In this document: in pieces, positions 20,801 to 31,700 of the stretch
Layout of the letters: each line of letters begins with the position of its first letter
Position numbering within the stretch: the first letter of the stretch is position 1
Assembly (NCBI GenBank): GCA_023091665.1
Contig: JALJCQ010000009.1
Location: 1,674,001 to 1,738,000, forward strand
From: Pythium myriotylum
Taxonomy: Eukaryota > Oomycota > Peronosporomycetes > Pythiales > Pythiaceae
Length of the DNA: 64,000 bases
Reading direction: 5' to 3'
Translations under genes and position numbers: made by a program
Notes under the pieces: generated by a model
Database searches by the model: none
What the model was told of the DNA's origin: nothing
What the model saw: only the letters and a program-made list of their open reading frames with translations

Positions 20801-23800
20801 TCCTCTTCCACTGGCTCACCAACGCTCAAATCATCATCTTCTTCGTTATCACTCTTTTCACTTGGTCGCGTCTTAGTTGTAGGTCTTTTGGCGACCAATC
20901 GTCGAGCTTGCTGTGGTTTATCATAATCAACCTGGCGCGCGCTCAAAATCTGGGCTGCGACTTCTACAAATGTCTCGCCGACACAATCACCTTTTGTGAT
21001 GTGTTTGTCGAAGCATTGTTGCGCGCACAGCTCATGTTGAGCGAGTCGACTGTGGAGCAGACGAACAAGACTCACGATGGACTTCAGGGCTGCTTCATCG
21101 TCGCAATTTGAATTAGGTACAATCGCGACCAACTGAAGAAATAATACAGCACCGGTCGTGAGTATCTTCCGGGCTGTCTTGTCACTCTCATGGCGGCGTC
21201 GAGCTGCGTCCTCTTCTTCTTTCAGCAGCGGACAGCAATCTTCCATCAAACCTCTAACTTCAGCTGTTGCCACAACCTTAACAAGGAGTTGTGCGTGAGC
21301 AGCCATGAGGGCAAGGGCGCTCTGAAAAAACTGACGGACACGCTCGTGTCTTGCTGACAACTTCTTTTTCCACTTCGTACCACCTGATGAGGAGGTTACA
21401 CTAAGCAACCGCTCCCGTTCTTGAAATGAAAGTGATCTGATCGTTCGAAACGATTTTGTCGCCGCGACCAATAGTAAACCTATCGTTCTCTCGGAGTCTT
21501 CGCGATCACTCCCGGCTAGTTGGTCTTCAATGTCATAGATCACTTGAAGGACATCCCTTGGAGAGTCAAAGAGGAGAAGTATCTTCGGCTTCAGTAGCAA
21601 AGTCACAACTGACGTGACTGCTTGCTTGGTATTCACGCAAAGGCCACCATCATCTGTATCCGCAGATGCGACAGACGCCAGTCGATCCACAGTTAGCTCG
21701 ATCGCTGAAACCGCTGTGGCTACTTTATGTTTTTCTTCATCTGAACTCTTCAGAAATGCAGAGATGTCCTCACGAGCAGTTTCCACGACGCCAATCAGCC
21801 TCGATAGAATCACAAGTAGAATCATGATCTTGTCAGGCCGTTTGGATGATGCTGAGTTCTCTATACTTTCAAGAAGCAGTTCCAAAAGATTGCTCGTTTT
21901 CTCGCTTGCACCATCATCACCTCTATCCTCGTCTCGCTGCCTTGACGAGAAGTCGTCCAATAACTCATCTAGTCGAGGATCTTGGCCGTTAGTGGGGAAA
22001 AAATGAGAAAGTAGTTTGCCTTGTGCCTCGTCGAATCGCGAAGATGTGGTCATCTCTTGAGCCTCTGTGCAAACGTCCGAATACTGAAGGCTTGTGATCT
22101 TCTCATCGACACTTGCAGACAAAATCTTCACAGGGACTCGCAAATTTGGCAAGCGGATTATTGCGGGATGCTCTAAATCAGAAAGAGTCTGTTTACACTT
22201 CAAAAGATACTCTTTCGCCGCAGTCGCGAGACCTCGATGGCTGAACGCAGTGCCACACAACCAAAACAGACGCGCATACCACATGAGTTGTTTTCTTTTT
22301 GATTCTTCCGAAGCCCCAAGCTCTTTTTCATTCCAACACGCATCAAACAGCAAAACTTGGGCGTCCGCGATAATCTCATCAAGGTGACCGAAGAAAGACC
22401 GCTGCCGTTTACGCGGTCTGACCGATCCTTGTTGGGAGTGCTGTTGGGTTAGCTCGTCCAAACGCAGCTCAAGCAGGAATAGCCGAGCTGCCAAGCTTAA
22501 TCCGTGATCCACGCGCGGGCTCATACTCACGCGACTAAGGTTATCATGTTTTCGCCCAGGCAACGTTCCTGGATTAGACTCGAGACGACCACACACGACT
22601 CTCTCTGCCCACAGACAGATCGGATGAAGGGCCTCTTCTCCAACTGCATTCAACACAAACCGGTCAGCCCAGTCTCCACACTGATTAAGATACGCGCGGA
22701 GCAAGTGGACGATATCTAAACTTGGTGAATGGGTTTTTGTCGTACGGACGAACTCGCATATATCGTCACACTCGAGCGGTTTGAGCCGTTCTTCTCCTTC
22801 GGCCTCGGTCATCTGACCATTCGTTTGACCAGCAAGATCGGATGAATCAGTTGAGGGAGCACTCGGCAGTACGTTATCGAAAGTTGCCAGACTATCACCG
22901 TCCGCGTAAACCAACATGACAGATTCACCTTTGATCTGGAAGACGATGTCACGAAAGTGATCTGTGTTCTGATCGCCTTTGTACGGTGGCAAGAACTCCT
23001 GGAGACGGTACGCAAGGTTTTTCTCCCGTTCTTCTTTGGCTGCTTGCTCGTGCTCCTCCCGCAACTTCTCTTCGTGTCGTCGAGACTTGCGTCGATGAGC
23101 CGTGGGCTCTGTGGTTCCATCCTCGGCGTACGTATCATCAGTCTGGCCAACCTCGATGGGCTCCGATGCAGTTCCTGATGAAGGTTTATCATCGGCATTG
23201 TTAGATGTAAAGTCTACAACGCTGTCAACGGGTTGTGCAGTCGGATCTTGCGAAGGATGATCACCGGTTGACACCTCAACTACATCGGGATCAGGTAAAC
23301 GATTCAGGGCCGGTGCCTCCTCTATGAAAGCTACCTCTAGCAAAACAGAGCGCTTGGTGAGCTGGCTGGAAGTTCTCTCTTCACTGGAGACATCTTCATA
23401 CGCTCCGAGAAGAAGCTTCCCCAAGCTAAGCCACGAGGCATGTTGGAGTTGATACTGGAGAGGGGCTCGATTCACTGCAGCTCGTGTGTCTTCTTCGAGC
23501 CGTTCCGACTCAAGCCTCCGCTTTTTGAACGCTGCGGAGGACGCTTCCGCTGCAGGCGTTGGCCGCTTCCTGCGGTCAGCTTGGCCACTCGCTCGACATA
23601 CCTGGAACTCTGGGCTAACGGCTGCATCGATAGCATACAGCGTGCCACCTGGAAGCGCCGCGTCCGGATCTCGCTCGAGGATGAATTGCGCGATGCGCGT
23701 ATACGCTGCTCCGTCACCAATCGCGTGGAGCACGTCGCACAGCGCGTGGACCAGCGGCCAAAAGGACGAATCGACCTCGAACCCGGACTCAAACGCCTGT

Positions 23801-24432
23801 CGTGCTAACCAAAGCCTAGATAAACGCGACCATCCAGTCAGCATGCGTGCGTTTTGGGCCTGAAACTTAGCTTGCACCTACTGCCCCGTCGCCACAGCGG
23901 CCTTGCCCAGTTGATACCAGACGATTACGTCCGTGTCGTCCAGTGCCAAAGCCTGTGCCATCATTTCTCAGCCCACAACGACTTCCCCGCTTCCCATCCG
24001 CGTAGATGCTTACCTCTGCGAAGCGTTTCAGCGCCACGTCGAACGCTTTGCGCTCGGCCTCGAGCGTTGCGAGGTTCTTCGCGCACAAATAACGTAGTCG
24101 AGTGCTGAGCCCAGACGACGCCTACGCGCACAGCTCACGCCTCAGTGGAGAGGCCTCATAAGTCACTACGCGTCACGCGACCGCACCTCAAGAAGCTCCC
24201 CGTAGATCGCGCACGCCTCGTCCACCTGTCGCCACCACAGTCAGATTGTACCGACACCAACTGCCACGTCTCGAGCAATCGCTCAACGCGCCTTTTGCTG
24301 TTGCTGGAGCCGCAGCGCGCGGTCGTAGAGAGACGCGAGACGCGCCTCCTGCGCCTCCTCCGTCGCCGCGACGCGCAGATCCTCGGGCGCGGCGCGCGGC
24401 GCATCTGCATTCAGCGCTGCCCACGACGCCAT
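17830..24432 (-). CDS. CABIN1: CABIN1/Hir3-like histone chaperone subunit
   Basis: Five exons proposed: 24292-24432, 24187-24225, 24014-24121, 23882-23952, 17830-23815; 2114 residues. The 66-bp intron 23816-23881 and those at 23953 and 24122 are GT-AG and in phase; the first intron needs a GC donor (AAG|GCGCGT). The spliced N-terminus is a TPR array (SLYDRALRLQQQQ, VDEACAIYGELLE, LRYLCAKNLATLE, FDVALKRFAE, VIVWYQLGKAAVATGQ, then RQAFESGF), as in CABIN1 and plant/yeast Hir3. The mark RRKSRRHEEKL followed by LAYRLQEFLPP matches the position after the TPRs in those proteins. The remainder is a long helical repeat body with acidic stretches. The family is the scaffold of the HIRA complex, which deposits histone H3.3 independently of replication. 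The name is inferred from layout. Confidence 0.7.
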
Positions 24433-24678
24433 CCTCAACTCGGAGGCGGGAACTTGCAGATCGTCCTAATTAGCCAACCAGCGAGCGGCGTTCTTCTATT
24501 TGAGCCAACGGAAATGTGAGTGCCCCATGGACATCGGAAGCCATCCTGCGAAAGCGACACGTCTCTGGCACGTGGATTGGAGAGGCTACGTCGGCGCAGT
24601 GGGTGTTTGAGCCGTCCGCTACTCAATATGAACTGACACTGGCGGCTATTTACGTCTCGAGCGCGAGTCAAGCTCATT
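24433..24678. promoter_or_regulatory. Divergent promoter region
   Basis: 246 bases separate the start codons of the CABIN1-like gene (-) and the 1318-residue orphan (+). Both promoters must lie here unless transcription starts inside the genes. No clear TATA box or oomycete-type initiator was recognised with confidence. Confidence 0.4.
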
Positions 24679-27600
24679 ATGGGCGACACCAACGGCGCCG
24701 AGCGGCGCATCCTCGCGAGACTCGGGCTTGCCACACTCGGAACCGCCGACCAACTTGTCCTGCTGCTCAAGCGTTTCCGCCCAGCGCAACTGCGGGATCT
24801 AGAAGATGCTCTCGTCGCATTGCCAGGCCACGTTGTCGCCCACATCGAGGCGCATTTCGACCGCAAACTCGACGTTAAAGACGAGCTGGAGCGGTACGCG
24901 CAGGACCTTCTGAAGCTGATCCACCTCATGCGCCACCTACAAATCGACGATGCAGGCCGACGCCAGCTAGAGATGCTCATGGGTGCGCTGGGCGACGGCG
25001 GCGATCGTGCGCAGCTAATAAAGATGGTACAGGCCCTTGGTACACGACTCGCGTGCGTGCTCTCATCCTTCTGCGTGCGCTTGCCACATATCCGGTTGCA
25101 GCAAGATTTCTACCGCATTTTCGCAACGTCGGGTAACGAAGTAGGCGATCTGAAGACCTGGATGCAGTGGCTGGAAAGCGTTCGAAGCGAAGCTGAGGTT
25201 ATCACAGAGTTCTTCGTCAAGTGCGCAATGGAGCGATGCCTCGCACTTTGGCTCAAGTTGCTCAATCCTCTCCCATCGCATTCGCGTGTTGCTGTTATCA
25301 AGCGCCTTGTAACAGCAAATGCGTCAGTTGTCAAGCAAATCGGTCGTTTTCACGACATCACGGCGCTGTCCGTGGCCAAGCAGCTGGACTTGTGCGAGGC
25401 TCTTCACAGTGAGCAACAAACGTTTCTAGCAGAGTTTCCGACCTCGACAATGCTGACCTTGTATGCTAAGTTCAACAACGACCGCCTTGTCGTTAGCATT
25501 GTTAGGGCGCTCTATCTGGCAGGGAAGACTGAAGTGACTGGGCTGATAGACACGCTTGCACTGGAAGAGAACCTGAAAGCCGTCGAGACATTCATTATCG
25601 GGTTGGTGGAGTACGATCGGCGGCGTGATGCCATTTCTCTGTTTCTCAGCTCATCTAAGCAGACTCAGTCCCGAATTATCGCACTATCATTGATAGTGTC
25701 AACCTCAACGGCTGGCTCTACAACACCCAACAGTGTTGCGGTGGTATTCCACTTGCTGCTTGACGGCCACATACGTTCGATTGGAGAAGTGCTTCGGAAG
25801 CTGCTCTTAATATCAAACGACAAAGTTGCAGCCTTACTCGGAGCCGTGAAAGCGTATACTGCCAATGAAATAGCTCTTCTCGGCGAGGGTATTGAAGTGA
25901 TCTCAAACGAATCTTGTCTCGAGGCTTTTATCCGGCTGTACGATATGGTTCTTCCGATGCAACGGGCAATGCTTATCGAGTGGGTGAGTGACATTCCTGG
26001 CGAGGAGGCGCTTGTACTTTACAACAAGCTCCTCCAGCTCTACGCTAACCATAACCAGGACAGCGCAACTGCTCTGCTTCAAATGATGACGACTTTGTCA
26101 ACGCAGGACAAGCACCTGCTGTGCTCTCGGTTGTTGCGCCGTCCTAGAGTCAGTGAAGACAAACAAGCTATTGACGATACGAACGACAGTATCCTGCGAT
26201 TCTTGACTGCTTGCGACGCCTCGAGACGACACAAATGCGTTAGACTCCTCATGTCGACTGCGAGTCAGTCGCATGACACACTACTCTACCTGCTCCGAAC
26301 ACAGCGGATACCAGAGCAAGTTATACTCACGAAAGTGATGCTGAAGTTGACTCCAAATGCGAATTGCCGTCTACTCGCCAAGCTTCGAGATTTGGACGGT
26401 GAGTTCCAGGATGAGTTTTTCCAGCTCTTGATGCTAATTCCTAGAGTCGAGTACAAGATGATATCGCAGCTACTAGTATCCCAAGAGGTTACTGTAAGTC
26501 AACTCCAGAACTTGATTCACGTTGCAGCAAACTTGATGAATCAAGCGGCCAGCCGTGGACTAGTTAGTTTTACCGCTGAACTACCCACACGATTCCGCAA
26601 CCAGTTCTTCGACATTCTCTCCCAGTGCACACCAGTTGAAAGAGGTGTCGTAATGCGGATCGTTGCTTGCTCCTCTCGCCTCCCCCCGGAGGTTGCCCAA
26701 CTATTAGTTCAACAACTATATCGCACCCCTTGGGAGACCCGCTCAGCGCTTATCGAGCAAGTACGCGCGCTTGAAGATGCTTCACACATTCAGATGTATT
26801 TGAATGTTCTTCATCGATTCGAAGATGACGTTTTGCTGCCAACGACAGTGCATCTTCTCAATTTGATTCCACTTCCCATCCGAGTCTCTCTAGTACAACT
26901 TATCACCCAAATGGGATCAGTGTCAGAGCGAGTCTATGCTCTTGCGAAGCTAAGCGCCATGCCCAAAGACTTGATGCCTCGGTATTGCACGTCACTGTGC
27001 GATCCGAGGTACTTCTCTGCGATCAGTGGGGGGTTTCTAAGGGTGTTTGCGTATCTTCAGGAGGAATATCAAATTAGCATGCTAAGGCTGCTTCGATTCC
27101 GAGTGTGCTGGGTCTTTGTTGCAGTGCTTACGAGTACGATCGACTCCAACGCTACTGAAGGGAATCACACTTCACTCGTGAACGGATTTGCGGCTTCTCT
27201 AACGGTTCTTACACGAGAAGATGACTTCGATTTACTCGCCGACGTAGTAGAAGAAGCCATGGACAACGGTATTCGATTGGACGAGCTGGTCGTTGTCCTT
27301 GCACAGTTTAGCTCTCGAGAGCAACTCTTATCATTGCTCAATTACGTGGCTCGTATGACCCAGTACACTGCCTCGACACTGTTTTTCCGCGTTCTCTCAA
27401 GATCCACTGTGACGATGTTCCTATTCGACATGTGTCACATGCTGGATCTCGATGATGCGCTCTTCGCGCTTCAACGGATTGAACAGATGGGGTCTCTAGA
27501 TCATGAGGCACTGGAACGTTCTCTGATGGGAATTGCCTCGCGAGGCTCTGGCTCCGAATGTCGCGATGAATTTTGCCACTTCGTCCTCGGATACAAAGAA

Positions 27601-28635
27601 CAGGAAGCGAACGAAGATGTAACCTTAACGAAGCCAACTAACACTATCATTCATCCAACACAAGTCTCAAGAAGCCACTCTCTAAGTGACGCTTCATCTC
27701 TCCAGATATCTGTGTGGGAGTTGGGTGCTACAACCGAGTGTGGAGTAGAATGCAATCTATCTGCAATTAAGATATCAGACAGACCCGTGCTTCTAGGCAA
27801 ACAACTCAATAGAACACGAAGTGGGCGAGAAAAGACAACGAATCGCCGCCGCCACCGAAACTGGCGCGAGTGGACATCAAGCGACTGGGCCGCCATGCTG
27901 CCTACGGATAGCACGGTCACTACGAGTACACCTGCGAGAGATCGCCTGGAAGTAGTTAGGCCGACGCTCGGCGAAGCTTTACAGAAGGGTCCTACACACA
28001 TTACCACCGAAGAGGAGCCACGTGACAGGGATCAAACCCATCCAAGAGCATCTTTGGGACTTTCATCTATTAACCACGCGAGTGCCGTGCCTACTTCAAA
28101 CTCTCAGCTGGCGATGGGGCTCCCGCCTATCAAACCCGCATCGAGCTCGGCCACATCTACTACTCGGCCCGCGTCGGGCGGGGACATTGATCCTATGCTC
28201 TCTTCCCCCACACGAACGAACCAGCTGATCCATTCGGAATCAGCCATGTCCAGTCTTCGCACTGTTTCTCGCTCGAAGAGGCACCGAGGTCTTCACGCAG
28301 CACTGAATCTCGACGCTGTCGGCGAGTTCCACGTCCCGCACAACCGCGGCGCGAGCATCTTCCACAAGCAGTGCGAGTACGAGTCTCTCCACGGGCCGTC
28401 GCGGATTCGCGTGGCGCGCACTGAGCTCGCGCTCGCCAAAGTCGTGGCCGCGCGAGTGGACCAAGCGCTCGGACGCCGCTCTGTCATGCCAGCGGCACTA
28501 ATGAGGTCGCCGCTCGAGCGCGCTGACCGCCTCACGATCGAGCAGGCGACGCGAGCGCTCGCTCACGGCCGGCATGCTCGCGCACCTCGGCCCAATGAGG
28601 TTACAGGTGTTGCGAGATCTTGCGAATTGGGCTAG
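24679..28635 (+). CDS. Large helical-repeat protein of unknown function
   Basis: One uninterrupted frame of 1318 residues from ATG 24679. I do not recognise the family. Residues ~20-1010 are almost entirely predicted helix with a recurring Leu-rich pattern, often L-x-x-L-x-x-L-P followed ~15 residues later by a second Leu helix, as in HEAT/ARM-like solenoids. Around residues 1010-1260 it becomes Ser/Thr/Pro-rich and disordered. The last ~80 residues are helical again and basic (RVARTELALAKVVAARVDQAL). A 51-nt stretch at 25051-25101 begins GTGCTC, ends TTGCAG, and could be removed without changing frame; whether it is an intron cannot be decided. There is no signal peptide or membrane segment. 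The length and lack of recognisable domains suggest a lineage-specific scaffold. Confidence 0.75.
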   Translation: MGDTNGAERRILARLGLATLGTADQLVLLLKRFRPAQLRDLEDALVALPGHVVAHIEAHFDRKLDVKDELERYAQDLLKLIHLMRHLQIDDAGRRQLEMLMGALGDGGDRAQLIKMVQALGTRLACVLSSFCVRLPHIRLQQDFYRIFATSGNEVGDLKTWMQWLESVRSEAEVITEFFVKCAMERCLALWLKLLNPLPSHSRVAVIKRLVTANASVVKQIGRFHDITALSVAKQLDLCEALHSEQQTFLAEFPTSTMLTLYAKFNNDRLVVSIVRALYLAGKTEVTGLIDTLALEENLKAVETFIIGLVEYDRRRDAISLFLSSSKQTQSRIIALSLIVSTSTAGSTTPNSVAVVFHLLLDGHIRSIGEVLRKLLLISNDKVAALLGAVKAYTANEIALLGEGIEVISNESCLEAFIRLYDMVLPMQRAMLIEWVSDIPGEEALVLYNKLLQLYANHNQDSATALLQMMTTLSTQDKHLLCSRLLRRPRVSEDKQAIDDTNDSILRFLTACDASRRHKCVRLLMSTASQSHDTLLYLLRTQRIPEQVILTKVMLKLTPNANCRLLAKLRDLDGEFQDEFFQLLMLIPRVEYKMISQLLVSQEVTVSQLQNLIHVAANLMNQAASRGLVSFTAELPTRFRNQFFDILSQCTPVERGVVMRIVACSSRLPPEVAQLLVQQLYRTPWETRSALIEQVRALEDASHIQMYLNVLHRFEDDVLLPTTVHLLNLIPLPIRVSLVQLITQMGSVSERVYALAKLSAMPKDLMPRYCTSLCDPRYFSAISGGFLRVFAYLQEEYQISMLRLLRFRVCWVFVAVLTSTIDSNATEGNHTSLVNGFAASLTVLTREDDFDLLADVVEEAMDNGIRLDELVVVLAQFSSREQLLSLLNYVARMTQYTASTLFFRVLSRSTVTMFLFDMCHMLDLDDALFALQRIEQMGSLDHEALERSLMGIASRGSGSECRDEFCHFVLGYKEQEANEDVTLTKPTNTIIHPTQVSRSHSLSDASSLQISVWELGATTECGVECNLSAIKISDRPVLLGKQLNRTRSGREKTTNRRRHRNWREWTSSDWAAMLPTDSTVTTSTPARDRLEVVRPTLGEALQKGPTHITTEEEPRDRDQTHPRASLGLSSINHASAVPTSNSQLAMGLPPIKPASSSATSTTRPASGGDIDPMLSSPTRTNQLIHSESAMSSLRTVSRSKRHRGLHAALNLDAVGEFHVPHNRGASIFHKQCEYESLHGPSRIRVARTELALAKVVAARVDQALGRRSVMPAALMRSPLERADRLTIEQATRALAHGRHARAPRPNEVTGVARSCELG

Positions 28636-28731
28636 CCTAGGCATCCCTCGAATGGGTGCGTTAAACCCACATTGTGACCTACACGGCAATGTGGATCACC
28701 TAGTGGGGCCTCGGATTTCTTCGAGTTGAAC

Positions 28732-31700
28732 ATGGGCTCACTCGTGATGGAGATGACGGCGGTCGCCCTTCTGCTGGTGTGGCTCTGTGGACTCGCGCGC
28801 GCCGACGACGCGCTCGTGATCACGCCGTCCACCGACCTGAAGAAGCTCTTCCAGGTGCGTGCGCTGGAGGCGTCTGTCGAGGGGCAGGGACGCGCTGACG
28901 CCAGTGGGCCCGGCAGTGCTCGCAGCTCAAGCCCATCGGCTACTACAACGAGTACTTCGTGACCTGCACGCTGCGCGAGGAGCCTGCGCCGTGGCACCGC
29001 ATCGAGCTGCAGGACGTCAACATCCACGGCGCAGACATCTACGCCGACGACTCGAACGTCCACGTCGAGCTGGAGCTCGTGCTCAATGCGTCCGCTGGAG
29101 GCGACACGGCCATTGAAATGGTCAAAAGCGCGATCCAGATGAGTGCGGTGCGGCTCGAAGCGTCCAAAGTGGCGATCGATAATGCGTCGAAGATAGACAC
29201 GACAGCCTTTGGACTCAAATTTGGACCGGGCTACAACTCGTGGTTCAATATGGGCAGCTCGTTCGGTGGGATAGGAGGCGCCGCGCTGGCCGGTTTCTTA
29301 CGCCGCAAGTGCGAAGACATCCCCCGACTCAACTTCTACCGTGCGATTGGCTCGGTTGGTGGGGATATTGGCAACTTTCAGGGCTACGGCAGTGGTGGAG
29401 GAACCGACCGGGGTCGAGGAGGTGGACGCATTGAGATTCGTGCTCCCAAGGAGCTAATCCAAAACGGCTCGTTGGTGGCGAACGGAGGAAGAGCTGATCC
29501 AGACTCTTCAGATAGCGCTGGATCAGGTTTGAAAGGCAACGTGTCGATGGTCAGTCATTGAACGCAATTTAATTCTGTCTACGTGCAGGTGGCACAGTTT
29601 TGGTGTCTGCAGGCCATATCGGCGGCATGGGGACAATTCAAGCGAATGGAGGGGAGCCTTCAACACATGATGATGCCAAAGGTACTGGAGGTGGTGGAGG
29701 AGGTGGCGGTGGACGCGTCACCCTCAAATTTGTGAAGATGGACGAACTGAACGCGACACAACTTCAAGCATACGGCGGAGGCGTTGTAACCAAAGCCGAT
29801 CTGGATGCCTCAAAGCTCGAATGGTGCCAGCTTGGGGGCGACGGTACTATTCTCAAAGTGCAAGAAACAGGGAAAGAAAGTGAATTGGAGACTCCTAGCC
29901 CAGTTAGTACTCTCGTTGTCAAGGGTAGACGTGCCGAGCGTGGATTACCTTCCAAGCCAGTTCAGATATACGGGTGCACCCCACTATTCGTAAAGACCTC
30001 GCGTGGAGATCCGTTCATACCAGCTCATGTCGCGCAGCTATTTGTGATTGGGGGTGCGACGCTATGCACAAGTTACCTGATCCTCCAGGTACTCACCCAT
30101 ACGAGCAGAACACACAACTCTCCACGTCTAACTCTTGATTTATGTCGATCAGCCAAACGTGTCCACTATAAACAGCTCGATAGTGGTAAGTTGTACGAAA
30201 ATCGGACCCATTCGACCAATTAGTCATGATTTCCTTCCTCAATCCCCACAGGTGGAGTCAGGCTCAACCATCAGCAGCCTTGATGGAAATCAGACCGTCA
30301 CGTTAGGTGCAACACATGTGTCGATTCAGGTAAGTGGTTCGAACTTGAACTCCTACGCTTCGCTGTTCTAACGTAGCAGCATCCAGAGTTATGTCGGTCC
30401 TCCCTCTCAGCTAATTAGAGATGCGTTCTCGTTCTTGCTCGATGGGGATGACGTCGCACTGGCAAATGCGCAGATCCTGAGTGAGCGAGTGGACGTCAGC
30501 GGCAAATCGAGCGTTATTGTCGACAAGTTCTCAGTCGTCAAGTTCAGAGATATGGTTTCATTGACGACCAAATCAGGAGATATACAAGTACTCGGGTTCC
30601 TTCAGACTGAACAAGAGGACGATTGGCTTGTTGACGATAGCAAGCATCTTGCGAATCCGTTGGTGCGTGTGGAAGCAGCACAAAATGTGGTGTTTACTCC
30701 TCAGGGTTCTCAGATTGGCGCCCTAAGCATTGAGCTTCGTGCTAGTCAAGACGCAACGATTGAGCTGCCATTTGACACTCCGTTCCTAACACTTTTTGCG
30801 TCGGCGAGCAACTTGATTGTGCCCCTTATCAGAGGAGGTTCTATCCGCGACTGTAAGGCGATCCAGAGTCTTGCTAGTACTGGAACCTGCTCAAGTCTAG
30901 TTGATTTGGATGCCAATTCACCGTTTCTGGTTAGCTTCAAGGCGACGGCAACTTTAACGCTTGGCAACGTAACAGCGGGCTCCATTCTGGCTTGTTCAGA
31001 CGGTGTACTTAGTGTGGAGGGATTCGTAACGACCGACGGAATGGGATGTCCGGCGAACGCTGGACCGGGAGTAAGCTCGATTGTAAGTGGTGCTAGCGGT
31101 GGGGCTGGGCATGGCGGTAAAGGTGGGAACGTTGAGCCTGGCAAAGCTGGTGGTGGCAAGGCATATGATTACCCTCCTTCCGAATTATGGCCACAAGCAA
31201 ACTTGACCGCATTGGTCAATGACGCTTCCGAGCGTTGGCCGTTGTGGCCTGGTAGCGGCGCGGCTGCTGGAGACGGATCGGGTGGTATTGCTGGCGGCAG
31301 TGGGGGAGGCCTGGTATACGTTGGTGCTCGACAGCTTACATTCAGCAATGCTCAGGCGACTATCAGTGCACGCGGTTCGCGAGGAACTAAGAATGGGGGC
31401 GGTGGATCCGGAGGATCGATCACAATTTTCGTCGGCGAGCTAGATGGAAGTGGAATTTTTGATGTCACTGGTGGCGATGCTCTCATGACTTCAAGCCTAC
31501 TCGATTATGACCAGACCCTCGCATCAGTTTGGGAGCCTAAGTTGAGCGGCGATGCAGGACCGGGAGGTGGTGGCGGCGGTGGAGGGATTATACGGACTTT
31601 TTTCCGAGGCGATCACCCAGGAACTTCGGGAAATGGGGATGGCTTCGTCCGATCGGGTGGCAAGGTTGCTCTAAGCGGTGGAAGAGGAGCAGGTGGCGAA

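Noticed and set aside
23486..23863. Plus-strand frames inside the CABIN1-like gene
   Set aside because: Shadows of the exon on the other strand; no start context, no homology, and the sense frame matches the Hir3/CABIN1 TPR order.
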